Positions 45,543 to 53,988 of a DNA stretch of 64,000 bases are shown here, piece after piece. The notes beneath the pieces are model-generated. The model made no database searches and had not been told where the DNA came from. It saw nothing but the letters and a program-made list of their open reading frames with translations. Each line of letters opens with the position of its first letter. The stretch's first letter is position 1. This DNA comes from Paludibaculum fermentans (GTDB lineage Bacteria; Acidobacteriota; Terriglobia; Bryobacterales; Bryobacteraceae). A program made the translations under genes and the position numbers. The stretch is from positions 6,463,501 through 6,527,500 of the forward strand of contig NZ_CP063849.1 of NCBI RefSeq assembly GCF_015277775.1, given 5' to 3'.

Positions 45543-45594
45543 AAGTGTTTGAAAGCCGGGAGGAGGCGGTTATCGCCTGTCCCGTGTTACCCGT

Positions 45595-47541
45595 CTATGC
45601 CCCGTGCGTGTCTTCGAGGTACGTATACCCGTACAGGCCGTCCTCGTAGAACTTCAGCAGCCGGCCCGATTCCTCATAGCCGATCTTGCCGCGCAGCACG
45701 GCCGTCTCGAGATCCTGCCGGAACTGTTCCAGCAGGTCTCTCGCGTTGAACTGCACGTAGTCGAGAACTTCCTTCACCGTATCCCCGCGGATCACGGCCT
45801 CCAGCACAGGCTGGTTCTGGTCGTTCACCCGCACATGCACGGCGTGTGTGTCGCCCAGCAGGTTGTGCAGGTCGCCCAGGATCTCCTGGTACGCGCCCAC
45901 CAGGAACGTGCCCAGATAATAGGCCTCCCCGTTCACCGCATGCAGCGGCAGCGTCTTCTTGACGTCGCGCCGGTCGATGAACTGGTCCACCTTGCCGTCG
46001 CTGTCGCAGGAAATATCGCCCAGCACGGCGCTGCGCGTCGGCTGCTGATTCAGCCGGTGGATCGGCATGATCGGGAACAGTTGCTTCACGGCCCAGCTAT
46101 CCGGCATGCTCTGGAATAGCGAGAAGTTGCAGAAGTACGTGTCCGACAGCATGGCGTCGAGCCCTTCCAGATCCTCCGGAAAGACGTCCAACTGCTTCGC
46201 CATCGAGAGGATCCGCCGGCAGATCAGCCAGTAGAGATTCTCAGCGACGCAGCGCTGCTTCAACGGCAGGTAGCCCAGGCTGAAGAGGTTCAAAGCTGAG
46301 TCGAGAGCCTGCTGGGCGTCGTGGAACGACTCCAGCAGATTCTTCGAGCTCATGTTCTTGTAGCTCTCCATCAGGTCGATCAGCGGCTGCTCGGATTCGT
46401 CCGGCAACTCCACCGGAACCTCTTCCTCGCCGAAGCCGCTCACGCCCAGGACGTTGAACACCAGCACGCTGTGATAGGCCGCAATCGCGCGGCCGCTCTC
46501 CGTGACGATGGTCGGGTGCTGCACCTCGGCTTCATCGCACACGTTCTGGATGTGATAGACGATGTCGTTGGCGTACTCCTGCAGCGTGTAGTTCACGCTG
46601 GACTCGAAGTCCGTCTGCGAGCCGTCGTAGTCGATGCCCAGCCCGCCGCCGACGTCCAGGAACTCCAGCCCCGCGCCCTGCTTTTTGAGGTCGACATACA
46701 CGCGGGCCGCTTCGATCACCGCGCCCTTGATGTGGCGGATGTTCGTGATCTGGCTGCCCAGGTGGAAATGGAGCAGCTTGACGCAATCCTCCATGCCCAC
46801 GGCCTTCAGCGTCTCCAGCGCGCGCACGGCCTCGGTCACGGTGAGGCCGAACTTCGAACGGTAGCCGCCCGAAGACTTCCAGCGCCCCGCACCGCGGCTG
46901 GCCAGCTTCACGCGCAGGCCGATGGCCGGCCGCACGCCCATCGCGGCGGCGTGCTTCAGGATCAGTTCCAGCTCAGTAAACTTTTCGACGACGGGGGTGA
47001 TGTCGCGGCCCACTTTGCGGGCCAGCATGCACATCTCGATGTACTCGTCGTCCTTGAAGCCGTTGCAGATGATCGGCGTCTCGTTGTCGGCGATTGCGGC
47101 CACGGCCAGCAGTTCCGGCTTCGAGCCGGCTTCCAGGCCGAAGCCGTACTGGCGGCCGCACTTGTTGATCTCTTCCACTACCTGCCGCTGCTGGTTCACC
47201 TTGATGGGGTACACGCAGCGGTACTGGCCCTGGTAGTTGTGTTCGCTGATCGCCGAAAGGAAAACCTTGTTCAGCTCGGAGAGCTGGTTGGCGAGGATCT
47301 CCGGGAAGCGCAGCAGAATGGGCGGGTCAATGCCGCGCAGCACCAGGGTGTCCACCAGTTTCTTGAGGTCGACGAATTTGTGCGGCTCGGCCGTTGGGTG
47401 CACCAGCACGTGACCTTCGTCGTTGATCGAGAAGTAGCCCTTCCCCCAACGATCGATGTCATAAAGTTCCTTGGCGTTGACAACAGTCCAGCGGTCGGAC
47501 GGCTCCCACACGGGGGGCGAGTCTGGCAGTTTCAGGTTCAA
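45595..47541 (-). CDS. speA: Biosynthetic arginine decarboxylase
   Basis: The family is clear: WGKGYFSINDEGHV, YRCVYPIKVNQQRQ with the PLP lysine, FGLEAGSKPELLAV, LHFHLGSQITNI, FLDVGGGLGIDYDG and IVTESGRAI. It makes agmatine from arginine for polyamine synthesis. The frame is open far upstream and into the divergent SDR gene. A TTG start (then N-L-K-L-P-D) gives 648 residues, the normal SpeA length, and avoids the overlap; GAGAGG stands about 12 bases before it. The start remains uncertain. Confidence 0.9.
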   Translation of the reverse strand: MNLKLPDSPPVWEPSDRWTVVNAKELYDIDRWGKGYFSINDEGHVLVHPTAEPHKFVDLKKLVDTLVLRGIDPPILLRFPEILANQLSELNKVFLSAISEHNYQGQYRCVYPIKVNQQRQVVEEINKCGRQYGFGLEAGSKPELLAVAAIADNETPIICNGFKDDEYIEMCMLARKVGRDITPVVEKFTELELILKHAAAMGVRPAIGLRVKLASRGAGRWKSSGGYRSKFGLTVTEAVRALETLKAVGMEDCVKLLHFHLGSQITNIRHIKGAVIEAARVYVDLKKQGAGLEFLDVGGGLGIDYDGSQTDFESSVNYTLQEYANDIVYHIQNVCDEAEVQHPTIVTESGRAIAAYHSVLVFNVLGVSGFGEEEVPVELPDESEQPLIDLMESYKNMSSKNLLESFHDAQQALDSALNLFSLGYLPLKQRCVAENLYWLICRRILSMAKQLDVFPEDLEGLDAMLSDTYFCNFSLFQSMPDSWAVKQLFPIMPIHRLNQQPTRSAVLGDISCDSDGKVDQFIDRRDVKKTLPLHAVNGEAYYLGTFLVGAYQEILGDLHNLLGDTHAVHVRVNDQNQPVLEAVIRGDTVKEVLDYVQFNARDLLEQFRQDLETAVLRGKIGYEESGRLLKFYEDGLYGYTYLEDTHGA

Positions 47542-47698
47542 ATTCGTTCGAAGGCCTCTCTCACCACCAAGTGTGAATAAAAACAGAGGAGGGGGCAACT
47601 GGAAAGTGGTTACATTCGTGCCTTCTGTATTCTTACGGTTGTCGTCGTTGGCCCGGCTGGCCACGCCGAGTGCCTGATCGAAGTAGAATCGACAGGGT

Positions 47699-48469
47699 AT
47701 GGGCAACCCACTGGAAGGCAAATTCGCGCTGGTCACCGGAGCCAGCAAAGGCGTCGGCAAAGGCATCGCACTGGAATTGGCGCGGCAGGGCTGCGCGGTC
47801 GCCGTCAACTACAACAGCGACGAGGCAGGCGCCCAGGCCACGGTCGAAGAGGCCACTGCAATCGGCGCCACTGCCTTCGCCATCAAGGCCAATGTCGGCC
47901 TCAAAACCGAGATCGATGCCATGTTCGACAAGGTCTTTGAACGGTTCCCCAAACTCGATGTTCATGTGAACAACGCAGGCGTTCAAACCTGGAAACCATT
48001 GCTGGAATTGACCGAAGCCGAGTGGGATCGCGTGCTGGCCGTGAATTTGAAGGGCTGTTTCCTGTGTACACAGCGCGCCGCGCTCAACATGAAGGAGACC
48101 GGCGGCGGCTCGATCATCAACATCGGTTCCGGCTGTAACAAGTGGGCCTTCCCCAACCTGGTGGACTACACCGCCAGCAAGGGCGGCATCGAGCAGTTCA
48201 CCAAAGTGGCGGCGGTGGAACTGGGCAAATACAAGATCCGGGTGAACTGCGTGGCGCCCGGGGCTATCGAGATCGAGCGCACCAAGCACGAAGCCGGAGA
48301 CTACGGCGCCACCTGGTCGAAGCTGACGCCGCTGGCGCGGGTAGGTCTGCCTGTGGATATCGGCCACACGGTAGCCTATCTGGCGTCGAGCCACGCCGAT
48401 TTCGTCACCGGCCAGACCATCTGGGTCGACGGCGGCCTATTTACGCGCCCTGCCTGGCCGTACGAGTGA
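47699..48469 (+). CDS. Short-chain dehydrogenase/reductase
   Basis: The 256-residue classical SDR has the NAD(P)-binding ALVTGASKGVGKGIA, VHVNNAGVQ, a serine in NIGSG and the catalytic Y-x-x-x-K in DYTASKGG. The C-terminus (TGQTIWVDGG) is also typical. The closest functional types are glucose dehydrogenase and 3-oxoacyl-ACP reductase, but the substrate cannot be told. It starts just upstream of an exported mannonate-dehydratase-like gene, so a sugar or sugar-acid substrate is plausible. Confidence 0.88.
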   Translation: MGNPLEGKFALVTGASKGVGKGIALELARQGCAVAVNYNSDEAGAQATVEEATAIGATAFAIKANVGLKTEIDAMFDKVFERFPKLDVHVNNAGVQTWKPLLELTEAEWDRVLAVNLKGCFLCTQRAALNMKETGGGSIINIGSGCNKWAFPNLVDYTASKGGIEQFTKVAAVELGKYKIRVNCVAPGAIEIERTKHEAGDYGATWSKLTPLARVGLPVDIGHTVAYLASSHADFVTGQTIWVDGGLFTRPAWPYE

Positions 48470-48523
48470 GGCCTGTTTCCGGCGCGGATTTGTTATAGAC
48501 TGCGCTCCAACAGGAGACTCCCT

Positions 48524-49600
48524 ATGCACTCCACGCCCTCCCGCCGGGCTCTGTTCCAGTCTGCCGGCCTGCTTGGCTTGCCGCTGGCCGCCGCGCCCTC
48601 CAAGTCCTGGCCTATCCAGGAATCCGCCTCGACGCCCAAGCTGTGCCTGCCTTCCGCGCTGGACGAGAAATCGATGCGCCGCGTCACGCAGTTGGGGGTG
48701 TCGCACATCCTGGGCGGCGGTCCTCGATCGCCCTGGACCGAGGCGGAGATGAGGCACCGCATGGACGCCTACAAGGCCGGCGGGCTCACCCTCTACAACC
48801 AGATGATCGGCGGCTTCAACAACGCCATCTACGGGCGTCCCGGCCGCGATGAAGAGATCGAGAACGTGCGGACGTCCATCCGGGTGGCCGGCAAGGTGGG
48901 GCTCGCCGTGGTGGAGTACAACTGGTATGCCCATCGCGCCATGGAGGGCTACTACGAGGAGACAGGCCGCGCCGGAGCGGGCTACACCGCGTTCGACTAC
49001 GACCGCATGAAGGACCTGCCCCCGCTGCCCGAGGAGGGCGCCCATACGCTCGACGAGATGTGGGCGACGATCACTTACTTCCTGAAAGCCGTCATTCCCG
49101 TGGCGGAAGAAGCAGGCGTCAAACTGGCACTGCATCCCAACGACCCGCCGTCGCCCATGAGCCGGGGCTCGCAGCAGATCATGGGCACGGTCGCGGGCTG
49201 GAAGAAGCTGATCAGCATCGTCGACAACCCGGCCAACGGCATTACCTTCGACTGCGGAGTGACCCGTGAAATGGGCGAGGATCCGATCGAAGTGGGGCGC
49301 TACTTCCTGAGCCGCAAGCGTGTGAACCACATCCACTTCCGGAACGTGGAGGTCCGCAAACCCTACGAGAAATACGCAGAGGTATTCATTGATGCCGGCC
49401 AGGTGGACATGTTCGGAGTGATGCGCGAAATCGTGAACAACAAATACACCGGCACCGTCTATCCGGAACACCCGAGAGCCCTGGACTACGACCGCGAACG
49501 CGGCCCCATCAAGGGCTACCCGGGCGGTGGCGGCTACACCGGCGATGTCTATGATGTAGCGTATACGCGGGCCATGTTGCAGGCCGCGTTGTCGCTCTAG
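48524..49600 (+). CDS. Exported mannonate dehydratase-like (UxuA-type) TIM-barrel protein
   Basis: The 358-residue protein follows an AGGAG site. The core resembles UxuA: LALHPNDPPSP, FDCGVTREMGEDP and RVNHIHFRNV, with histidines and cysteine in positions that bind the metal in mannonate dehydratases. It begins with SRRALFQSAGLLGLPLAAAP, a twin-arginine-type export leader that cytoplasmic UxuA lacks. Export implies a substrate met outside the cytoplasm. A xylose-isomerase-like function is the alternative. Confidence 0.75.
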   Translation: MHSTPSRRALFQSAGLLGLPLAAAPSKSWPIQESASTPKLCLPSALDEKSMRRVTQLGVSHILGGGPRSPWTEAEMRHRMDAYKAGGLTLYNQMIGGFNNAIYGRPGRDEEIENVRTSIRVAGKVGLAVVEYNWYAHRAMEGYYEETGRAGAGYTAFDYDRMKDLPPLPEEGAHTLDEMWATITYFLKAVIPVAEEAGVKLALHPNDPPSPMSRGSQQIMGTVAGWKKLISIVDNPANGITFDCGVTREMGEDPIEVGRYFLSRKRVNHIHFRNVEVRKPYEKYAEVFIDAGQVDMFGVMREIVNNKYTGTVYPEHPRALDYDRERGPIKGYPGGGGYTGDVYDVAYTRAMLQAALSL

Positions 49601-49602
49601 GG

Positions 49603-49980
49603 ATGCGGAAGAAGGAATCGATTCTCGACCACGTGAGCAGGCTTTGCCTGGACATGCCGGAAGCTGTCCGCGAGATACACGGCAGCCATGCCAGCTTCCT
49701 GGTTCGAAAGAAGACGTTTGCGTACTACCTGGACAACCACCACGGTGACGGGATCGTCGGCATCAACTGCAAGGCCTTGCCGGGCGACAACTTAGCGTTG
49801 ATCGCCGCCGATCCGAAGCGCTTCTATATGCCGGCCTATATAGGGTCCAGGGGCTGGGTGGGCGTGCGGCTCGACACCGGTGAAATCGATTGGGACGAAG
49901 TCAGCGAGACGCTCAAGTTGAGCTACAAGCTGACTGCGCCCAAGAAACTTGCCGCGTTGGTCCAGATCAGCGAAGCTTAG
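49603..49980 (+). CDS. MmcQ/YjbR family protein
   Basis: The 125-residue protein carries the family features: an N-terminal helix with a C-L-x-M-P-E motif, SFLVRKKTFAYY, RFYMPAYIGSRGWVGVRLD and a C-terminal SYKLTAPKKLAAL. Proteins of this fold have a double-wing shape and are predicted to bind DNA; function is unknown. It starts two bases behind the mannonate-dehydratase-like gene and its end overlaps the convergent deacetylase-like gene by 14 nt. Confidence 0.85.
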   Translation: MRKKESILDHVSRLCLDMPEAVREIHGSHASFLVRKKTFAYYLDNHHGDGIVGINCKALPGDNLALIAADPKRFYMPAYIGSRGWVGVRLDTGEIDWDEVSETLKLSYKLTAPKKLAALVQISEA

Positions 49981-51334
49981 CCGGCTTGAGGGTCCAGGCC
50001 TGCAGGCGCGCGAGTTCCAGCAGATTCTCCGGTGCGAAGCCTTCGGGGTGAATGACCCAGTTGTACAGTTTGGCGGCGTCGGTGCCGATGTGGCTCTCGA
50101 TGGTCAGTTGACCCTTTCGAACCATCACGTTGGCAGTGCCGGTGTCCCCCGCCAGAGTGGCCGCGAAGTCGGGCAAGGACAGTTCCTGGCTGCCGATCCA
50201 GACGGAATCGGGCAGGCGGCCCTGCTGGGTGATGGCCCGCACGGCGTCCTGCTTGGCGCGGTCGAACGCGGGGCGCGAGATCTCCTGTGCTTTCAATGTG
50301 GTAGCAACGCGGCGCAGGGGTCCGTCGACATGCCGGGCCGGCAAGCCCAGCAACGCAAGGACCTGGTCGGCCGGCGAGAATCCGTCGTGAACATCAATGT
50401 TTTCAGCGAGTTTGCGGGCGGCCTCGAGGGGGACGGACTGCTCGCGCGGCTGGAACACGTCAACGGCTTCCCGGGCCGTGATGAACTTGATGCCCGGCGT
50501 CTTTTGGACGTGGTCGACAAACGCGAGAAACAGCTTGAAGGCCTGCTCAGTGGACTCCGGTGTCCGGCGCTTGGGCAGTTTCCACTCCGACCGCTCGGGG
50601 TTGGCGCCGCGACGGAGATTCACGCCGTCCCAAAACTCGGTGGTGACGAACTCGGTGGGGTGGTAGTAGGTCTGGATCGTGCCGCCGGTCGCACGGAGAC
50701 GGTCGACCGCGCGGTCAAATGCACGGTAAGCGTCCGGTAAAAGCTCCGGTTTGTCGAGGTTCGCGCGCATGGTGTTGGGACCGAGGCCGAAAATGTAGAG
50801 CAGCGACCCGTACCAGAACGGCTGCTGCTCGTAGCCCACCTGGCCGCCCTCGTCCATGTAGACGCGGGTGCCCCACTGCCGCAAAATCTTGTTCGCCTGC
50901 GGCGCCCACGAGTTGCCGGGCTGGCCGTAGCAACTGGGCCGCATTCCGAACACCTTCTCAACCGCTTGAAAACCGGAGAGTTCCCGCATGGCGAACTCCT
51001 GCTCGCCATCCATCATTCCCTTGCCGGCCATATACTCGGCGGAAGCGGGATGGATGCTGTGGTAGTTGGAGTGGTAGCCGATGTCGTGCAGTTTGAGGGC
51101 AGCTACGACATCTGTGCGATTTCGTTGTTCCAGCACTCGGGCTTTCTCGCCGACGACTTTGAAAGTGGCTTTGATGCCTCGTTTGGTGAGCTCCTGGGCG
51201 ATGCGGAGGGCGGCATCGTCCGCGGCCGGCTCGACGTAATCTTCGGTGTCGAACCACAGGAGATAGTAGATGGGCGGTGTGGCCGCCTGCGCGCCGAGCG
51301 CTGCTAATAGGAGAAGTATCAGTAGTTTACGCAT
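49967..51334 (-). CDS. Secreted polysaccharide deacetylase-like protein
   Basis: After a signal peptide (MRKLLILLLLAALGAQA) the first 280 residues resemble the NodB/CE4 barrel. WFDTEDYVEP has the catalytic and metal aspartates, KRGIKATFKVVG follows, and IGYHSNYHSIHP has the histidine pair. The last 170 residues are a separate domain rich in helices and strands with no recognised match. N-deacetylation of an extracellular polysaccharide is the likely role. Confidence 0.75.
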   Translation of the reverse strand: MRKLLILLLLAALGAQAATPPIYYLLWFDTEDYVEPAADDAALRIAQELTKRGIKATFKVVGEKARVLEQRNRTDVVAALKLHDIGYHSNYHSIHPASAEYMAGKGMMDGEQEFAMRELSGFQAVEKVFGMRPSCYGQPGNSWAPQANKILRQWGTRVYMDEGGQVGYEQQPFWYGSLLYIFGLGPNTMRANLDKPELLPDAYRAFDRAVDRLRATGGTIQTYYHPTEFVTTEFWDGVNLRRGANPERSEWKLPKRRTPESTEQAFKLFLAFVDHVQKTPGIKFITAREAVDVFQPREQSVPLEAARKLAENIDVHDGFSPADQVLALLGLPARHVDGPLRRVATTLKAQEISRPAFDRAKQDAVRAITQQGRLPDSVWIGSQELSLPDFAATLAGDTGTANVMVRKGQLTIESHIGTDAAKLYNWVIHPEGFAPENLLELARLQAWTLKPAKLR

Positions 51335-51338
51335 TTAA

Positions 51339-52292
51339 TTAGCCAGCCAGACCGGGCACGCCGCCTATGGATTTTGCCGCCTTGACGGCGCGCACGATCG
51401 CCTCGGCCACCGCTTCCGCGGCGGCGACACTGACTGCGTCAACCGAGGCTGTCAATTTCCCGTAGGAAAGACATATCGTCATATCGCCGTCCATCGATGT
51501 GTGGACTGGCGAAATCGCCTTCACCAACCCGTGGTGAGCGTGGCGCGCGATGGCCGTCGATTCCACTTTGGTGAACTTCGCATTGGTAGCGACCACGGCC
51601 AAAGTTGTGTTCCCGCGGCTGAGTCCGCCGGTGGGGCCAAGCTGTTTCATGAGGGCCGAAGAACCGGCGAATTCGCGCGACCCGGGCTGCTTGCGGGCTC
51701 CGGCCAAGATCCGGCCGGTGGCGGGGTCGACGACGTCGCCCAGGGCGTTGACGGCTACCAGGGCGGAAACCTTGACGCCATTTGGCAGATTAACGGTGGC
51801 GGAGCCCAGGCCGCCTTTCATGGCGTTCTTCATGCCAAGGGCCTTGCCGATGGTCGCGCCGGTGCCGGCCCCGAGGTTGCCCTCTTTGACAGCGTCAGCA
51901 GTCGCGGCGGAGGCGGCGGCTTCGCCCATTTCCCGGGTGGGGCGGATATTCGCCTTTCCTATGCCGAGGTCGTAGAGAATCGCGGCCGGCACGATGGGGA
52001 CGATGGCGGCTCCGGTGGGGAAGCCGACGCCTTTGTGCTCGAGGAAACGGCGGACTCCGCTGGCGGCTTCGAGGCCGAAGGCGCTGCCGCCGGCCAGTAC
52101 GACGGCATGAACGACGGGCGCTATGTGGAACGGGCTCATCACTTCGGCCTCTTCGGTACCCGAGGCTCCGCCACGGATATCGTAGCCGGCGACCGCCCCT
52201 TGTTCGCAGAGAATGACGGTGCAACCGGTGAGCGCTTCGTAGTCGGAAGCGTGCCCGACGAGGATGCCGTCGATGTCGGTGAGACCCTTCAT
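51339..52292 (-). CDS. P1 (DmpA-type) aminopeptidase family protein
   Basis: The ATG giving MKGLTDIDGILVGHASD fits the family and follows AAGG; a TTG four codons earlier is less likely. In the 317 residues, GYDIRGGASGT, LAGGSAFGLEAASGV, NLGAGTGATIGK and GLSRGNTTLAVVATN follow the DmpA order. These enzymes are made as a single chain and cut themselves before a serine or threonine nucleophile; the GNTT motif marks the expected site, here with threonine. The substrate is probably a small peptide with an unusual N-terminal residue. Confidence 0.88.
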   Translation of the reverse strand: MKGLTDIDGILVGHASDYEALTGCTVILCEQGAVAGYDIRGGASGTEEAEVMSPFHIAPVVHAVVLAGGSAFGLEAASGVRRFLEHKGVGFPTGAAIVPIVPAAILYDLGIGKANIRPTREMGEAAASAATADAVKEGNLGAGTGATIGKALGMKNAMKGGLGSATVNLPNGVKVSALVAVNALGDVVDPATGRILAGARKQPGSREFAGSSALMKQLGPTGGLSRGNTTLAVVATNAKFTKVESTAIARHAHHGLVKAISPVHTSMDGDMTICLSYGKLTASVDAVSVAAAEAVAEAIVRAVKAAKSIGGVPGLAG

Positions 52293-52369
52293 ATCCTTTT
52301 CCAATTGTTACAGAAAGAGCCGTTCACGCCCCGTATGGTAGCATCAGATTTCAAGGGGATCGCTGCGCT

Positions 52370-53128
52370 TTGCTGGAATTCCTGAAAGCTCCTGTCCTTA
52401 CATTCCAGGAGTTCGTCCAGTTGTCGGCGCGCGCCTCGCGCGGCATCGTCCGAAAGCCGTACTACTGGGACGATGTTTTCACGCAGATGGACCTCATTGG
52501 CGTCGGCAGCCTGCCGGTCGTCATCCTCACCGGATTCTTCAGCGGCGCCGTCATGGCCCTGCAGATGTCCCGCGCCTTGCAGACCTACGGTGCGACCAGC
52601 CAGGTAGGCATGATTGTCGCCATCACCCTGGTGCGCGAGATGGGACCGGTGCTGACCGCGCTGATGGTGGCCGGGCGCAATTCCTCGGGCATGGCCAGCG
52701 AGCTGGGGTCGATGAAGGTGACCGAGCAGATCGACGCCATGCGGGCGTTGGGCACCGACCCGGTGATGAAGCTGGTGAAGCCGCGTTTGATCGCGACCGC
52801 GGTGGTCCTGCCGCTGCTCACTGTGCTGGCGGACTTCGTGGGGCTGGTGGGCGGCTACATCGTCGCCTGCGTCATGCTGCCGCTGACCACTGGCGCGCAG
52901 TACTGGAACACGGCGTGGCGCGCGCTGGGGTATGACGACATCGGCCAGGGCCTGCTCAAACCGTTCATTTTCGCGATTGTCCTCTCGCTGGTGGGCTGTT
53001 TCTATGGCATGCGCACGACGGGTGGAACACAGGGCGTAGGCCGCGCGACGACACAAGCCGTGGTGGTGGCGTCGGTGTGGGTGGTGGTGCTGACCTTCAT
53101 CATCGGCCGGATCTTCGTTTCGATGTGA
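52370..53128 (+). CDS. mlaE: MlaE-type lipid-transport permease
   Basis: A TTG start behind AAGGGGA gives 252 residues with five to six hydrophobic segments and the MlaE signature: VVILTGFFSGAVMALQ, LVREMGPVLTALMVAGR and SELGSMKVTEQIDAMRALG. It is the inner-membrane part of an MCE lipid transporter, working with the ATPase seven bases downstream and the MCE protein behind it. Such systems move phospholipids between the membranes. Confidence 0.92.
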   Translation: MLEFLKAPVLTFQEFVQLSARASRGIVRKPYYWDDVFTQMDLIGVGSLPVVILTGFFSGAVMALQMSRALQTYGATSQVGMIVAITLVREMGPVLTALMVAGRNSSGMASELGSMKVTEQIDAMRALGTDPVMKLVKPRLIATAVVLPLLTVLADFVGLVGGYIVACVMLPLTTGAQYWNTAWRALGYDDIGQGLLKPFIFAIVLSLVGCFYGMRTTGGTQGVGRATTQAVVVASVWVVVLTFIIGRIFVSM

Positions 53129-53135
53129 CGACCCT

Positions 53136-53951
53136 ATGAGCACGCCACAGGAAGCGCCGATCCTGGTTTTTGACGACGTCAGCTTCGGCTTCGACGACAA
53201 TCTGGCCCTGCGCCACGTCAGCTTCGAGCTGATGCGCGGAGAGACCCTGATCATTCATGGGGCGGCCGGCAGCGGCAAGACGCTGCTGCTGAAGCTGGCC
53301 CTGGGGCTGCTGCCTGCCACCTCGGGCCGGATCCACCTGTTTGGGCAGGATGTGACGCGGCTGCCGGAACGCGACTGGTTCGACGTCCGCAGCCGGATCG
53401 GGGTCCTGTTCCAGGAGGGCGGGCTGTTCGATTCCTTCACGATTGAGGAAAACGTCGGGTATCCGTTGGTCAACCAGAGGCTGCTGCAGGTTCCGCCGGA
53501 GCAGATTCGGCCTAAAGTGGAGCAATCGTTGGAGTTCGTGGAGCTGGGGCACACCCTGGACAAGTTTCCCAGCGAGCTTTCGGGCGGCATGCGGCGGCGT
53601 GTCGGGATTGCGCGCGCGATTGTGACGCAACCTGAGCTGCTGCTGTACGATTCGCCGACGGCGGGCCTCGACCCGATTACGGCGAACAACATCATCGCGC
53701 TGATCGTAAAAGGGAGAGACGTGCGGGGTGCGACGACGGTGATTGTGACGCATCGCCACCAGGATGGAGAAATCCTGGAACGGTACCGATATAACGAAAA
53801 AGGTGGCGGGCTGCGGCCCGTGGGCGCGAACGGAGATTCCACCCGGACCCGCTACATGGTGATGAAGGAGGGGGCCATTGCATTTTTGGGGGCTTCGCTT
53901 GAATTCGACTGCTGCCAGGATCCCTATGTCGCCAAGTTCGCCAGCCGCTGA
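53136..53951 (+). CDS. mlaF: MlaF-type ABC ATPase with altered Walker B
   Basis: The 271-residue ATPase has Walker A GAAGSGKT (42-49), Q-loop Q93, the signature LSGGMRRRV (148-156) and an H-loop in VTHRH. Walker B reads LLLYDSPT. The aspartate is there (D172), but the catalytic glutamate is replaced by S173, encoded TCG, more than one base change from any glutamate codon. ATP binding should be intact; hydrolysis may be slow or use another residue. It forms an operon with mlaE and the MCE gene. Confidence 0.9.
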   Translation: MSTPQEAPILVFDDVSFGFDDNLALRHVSFELMRGETLIIHGAAGSGKTLLLKLALGLLPATSGRIHLFGQDVTRLPERDWFDVRSRIGVLFQEGGLFDSFTIEENVGYPLVNQRLLQVPPEQIRPKVEQSLEFVELGHTLDKFPSELSGGMRRRVGIARAIVTQPELLLYDSPTAGLDPITANNIIALIVKGRDVRGATTVIVTHRHQDGEILERYRYNEKGGGLRPVGANGDSTRTRYMVMKEGAIAFLGASLEFDCCQDPYVAKFASR

Positions 53952-53988
53952 GCCGTGGGCTGCTTTCGTGGGAAGCTAAGGAGGAGGA

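Noticed and set aside
47542-47808. N-terminal extension of speA reaching into the SDR gene
   Set aside because: The extra 89 residues do not resemble SpeA and would overlap the divergent SDR start by more than 100 bp. A TTG start gives the normal length.
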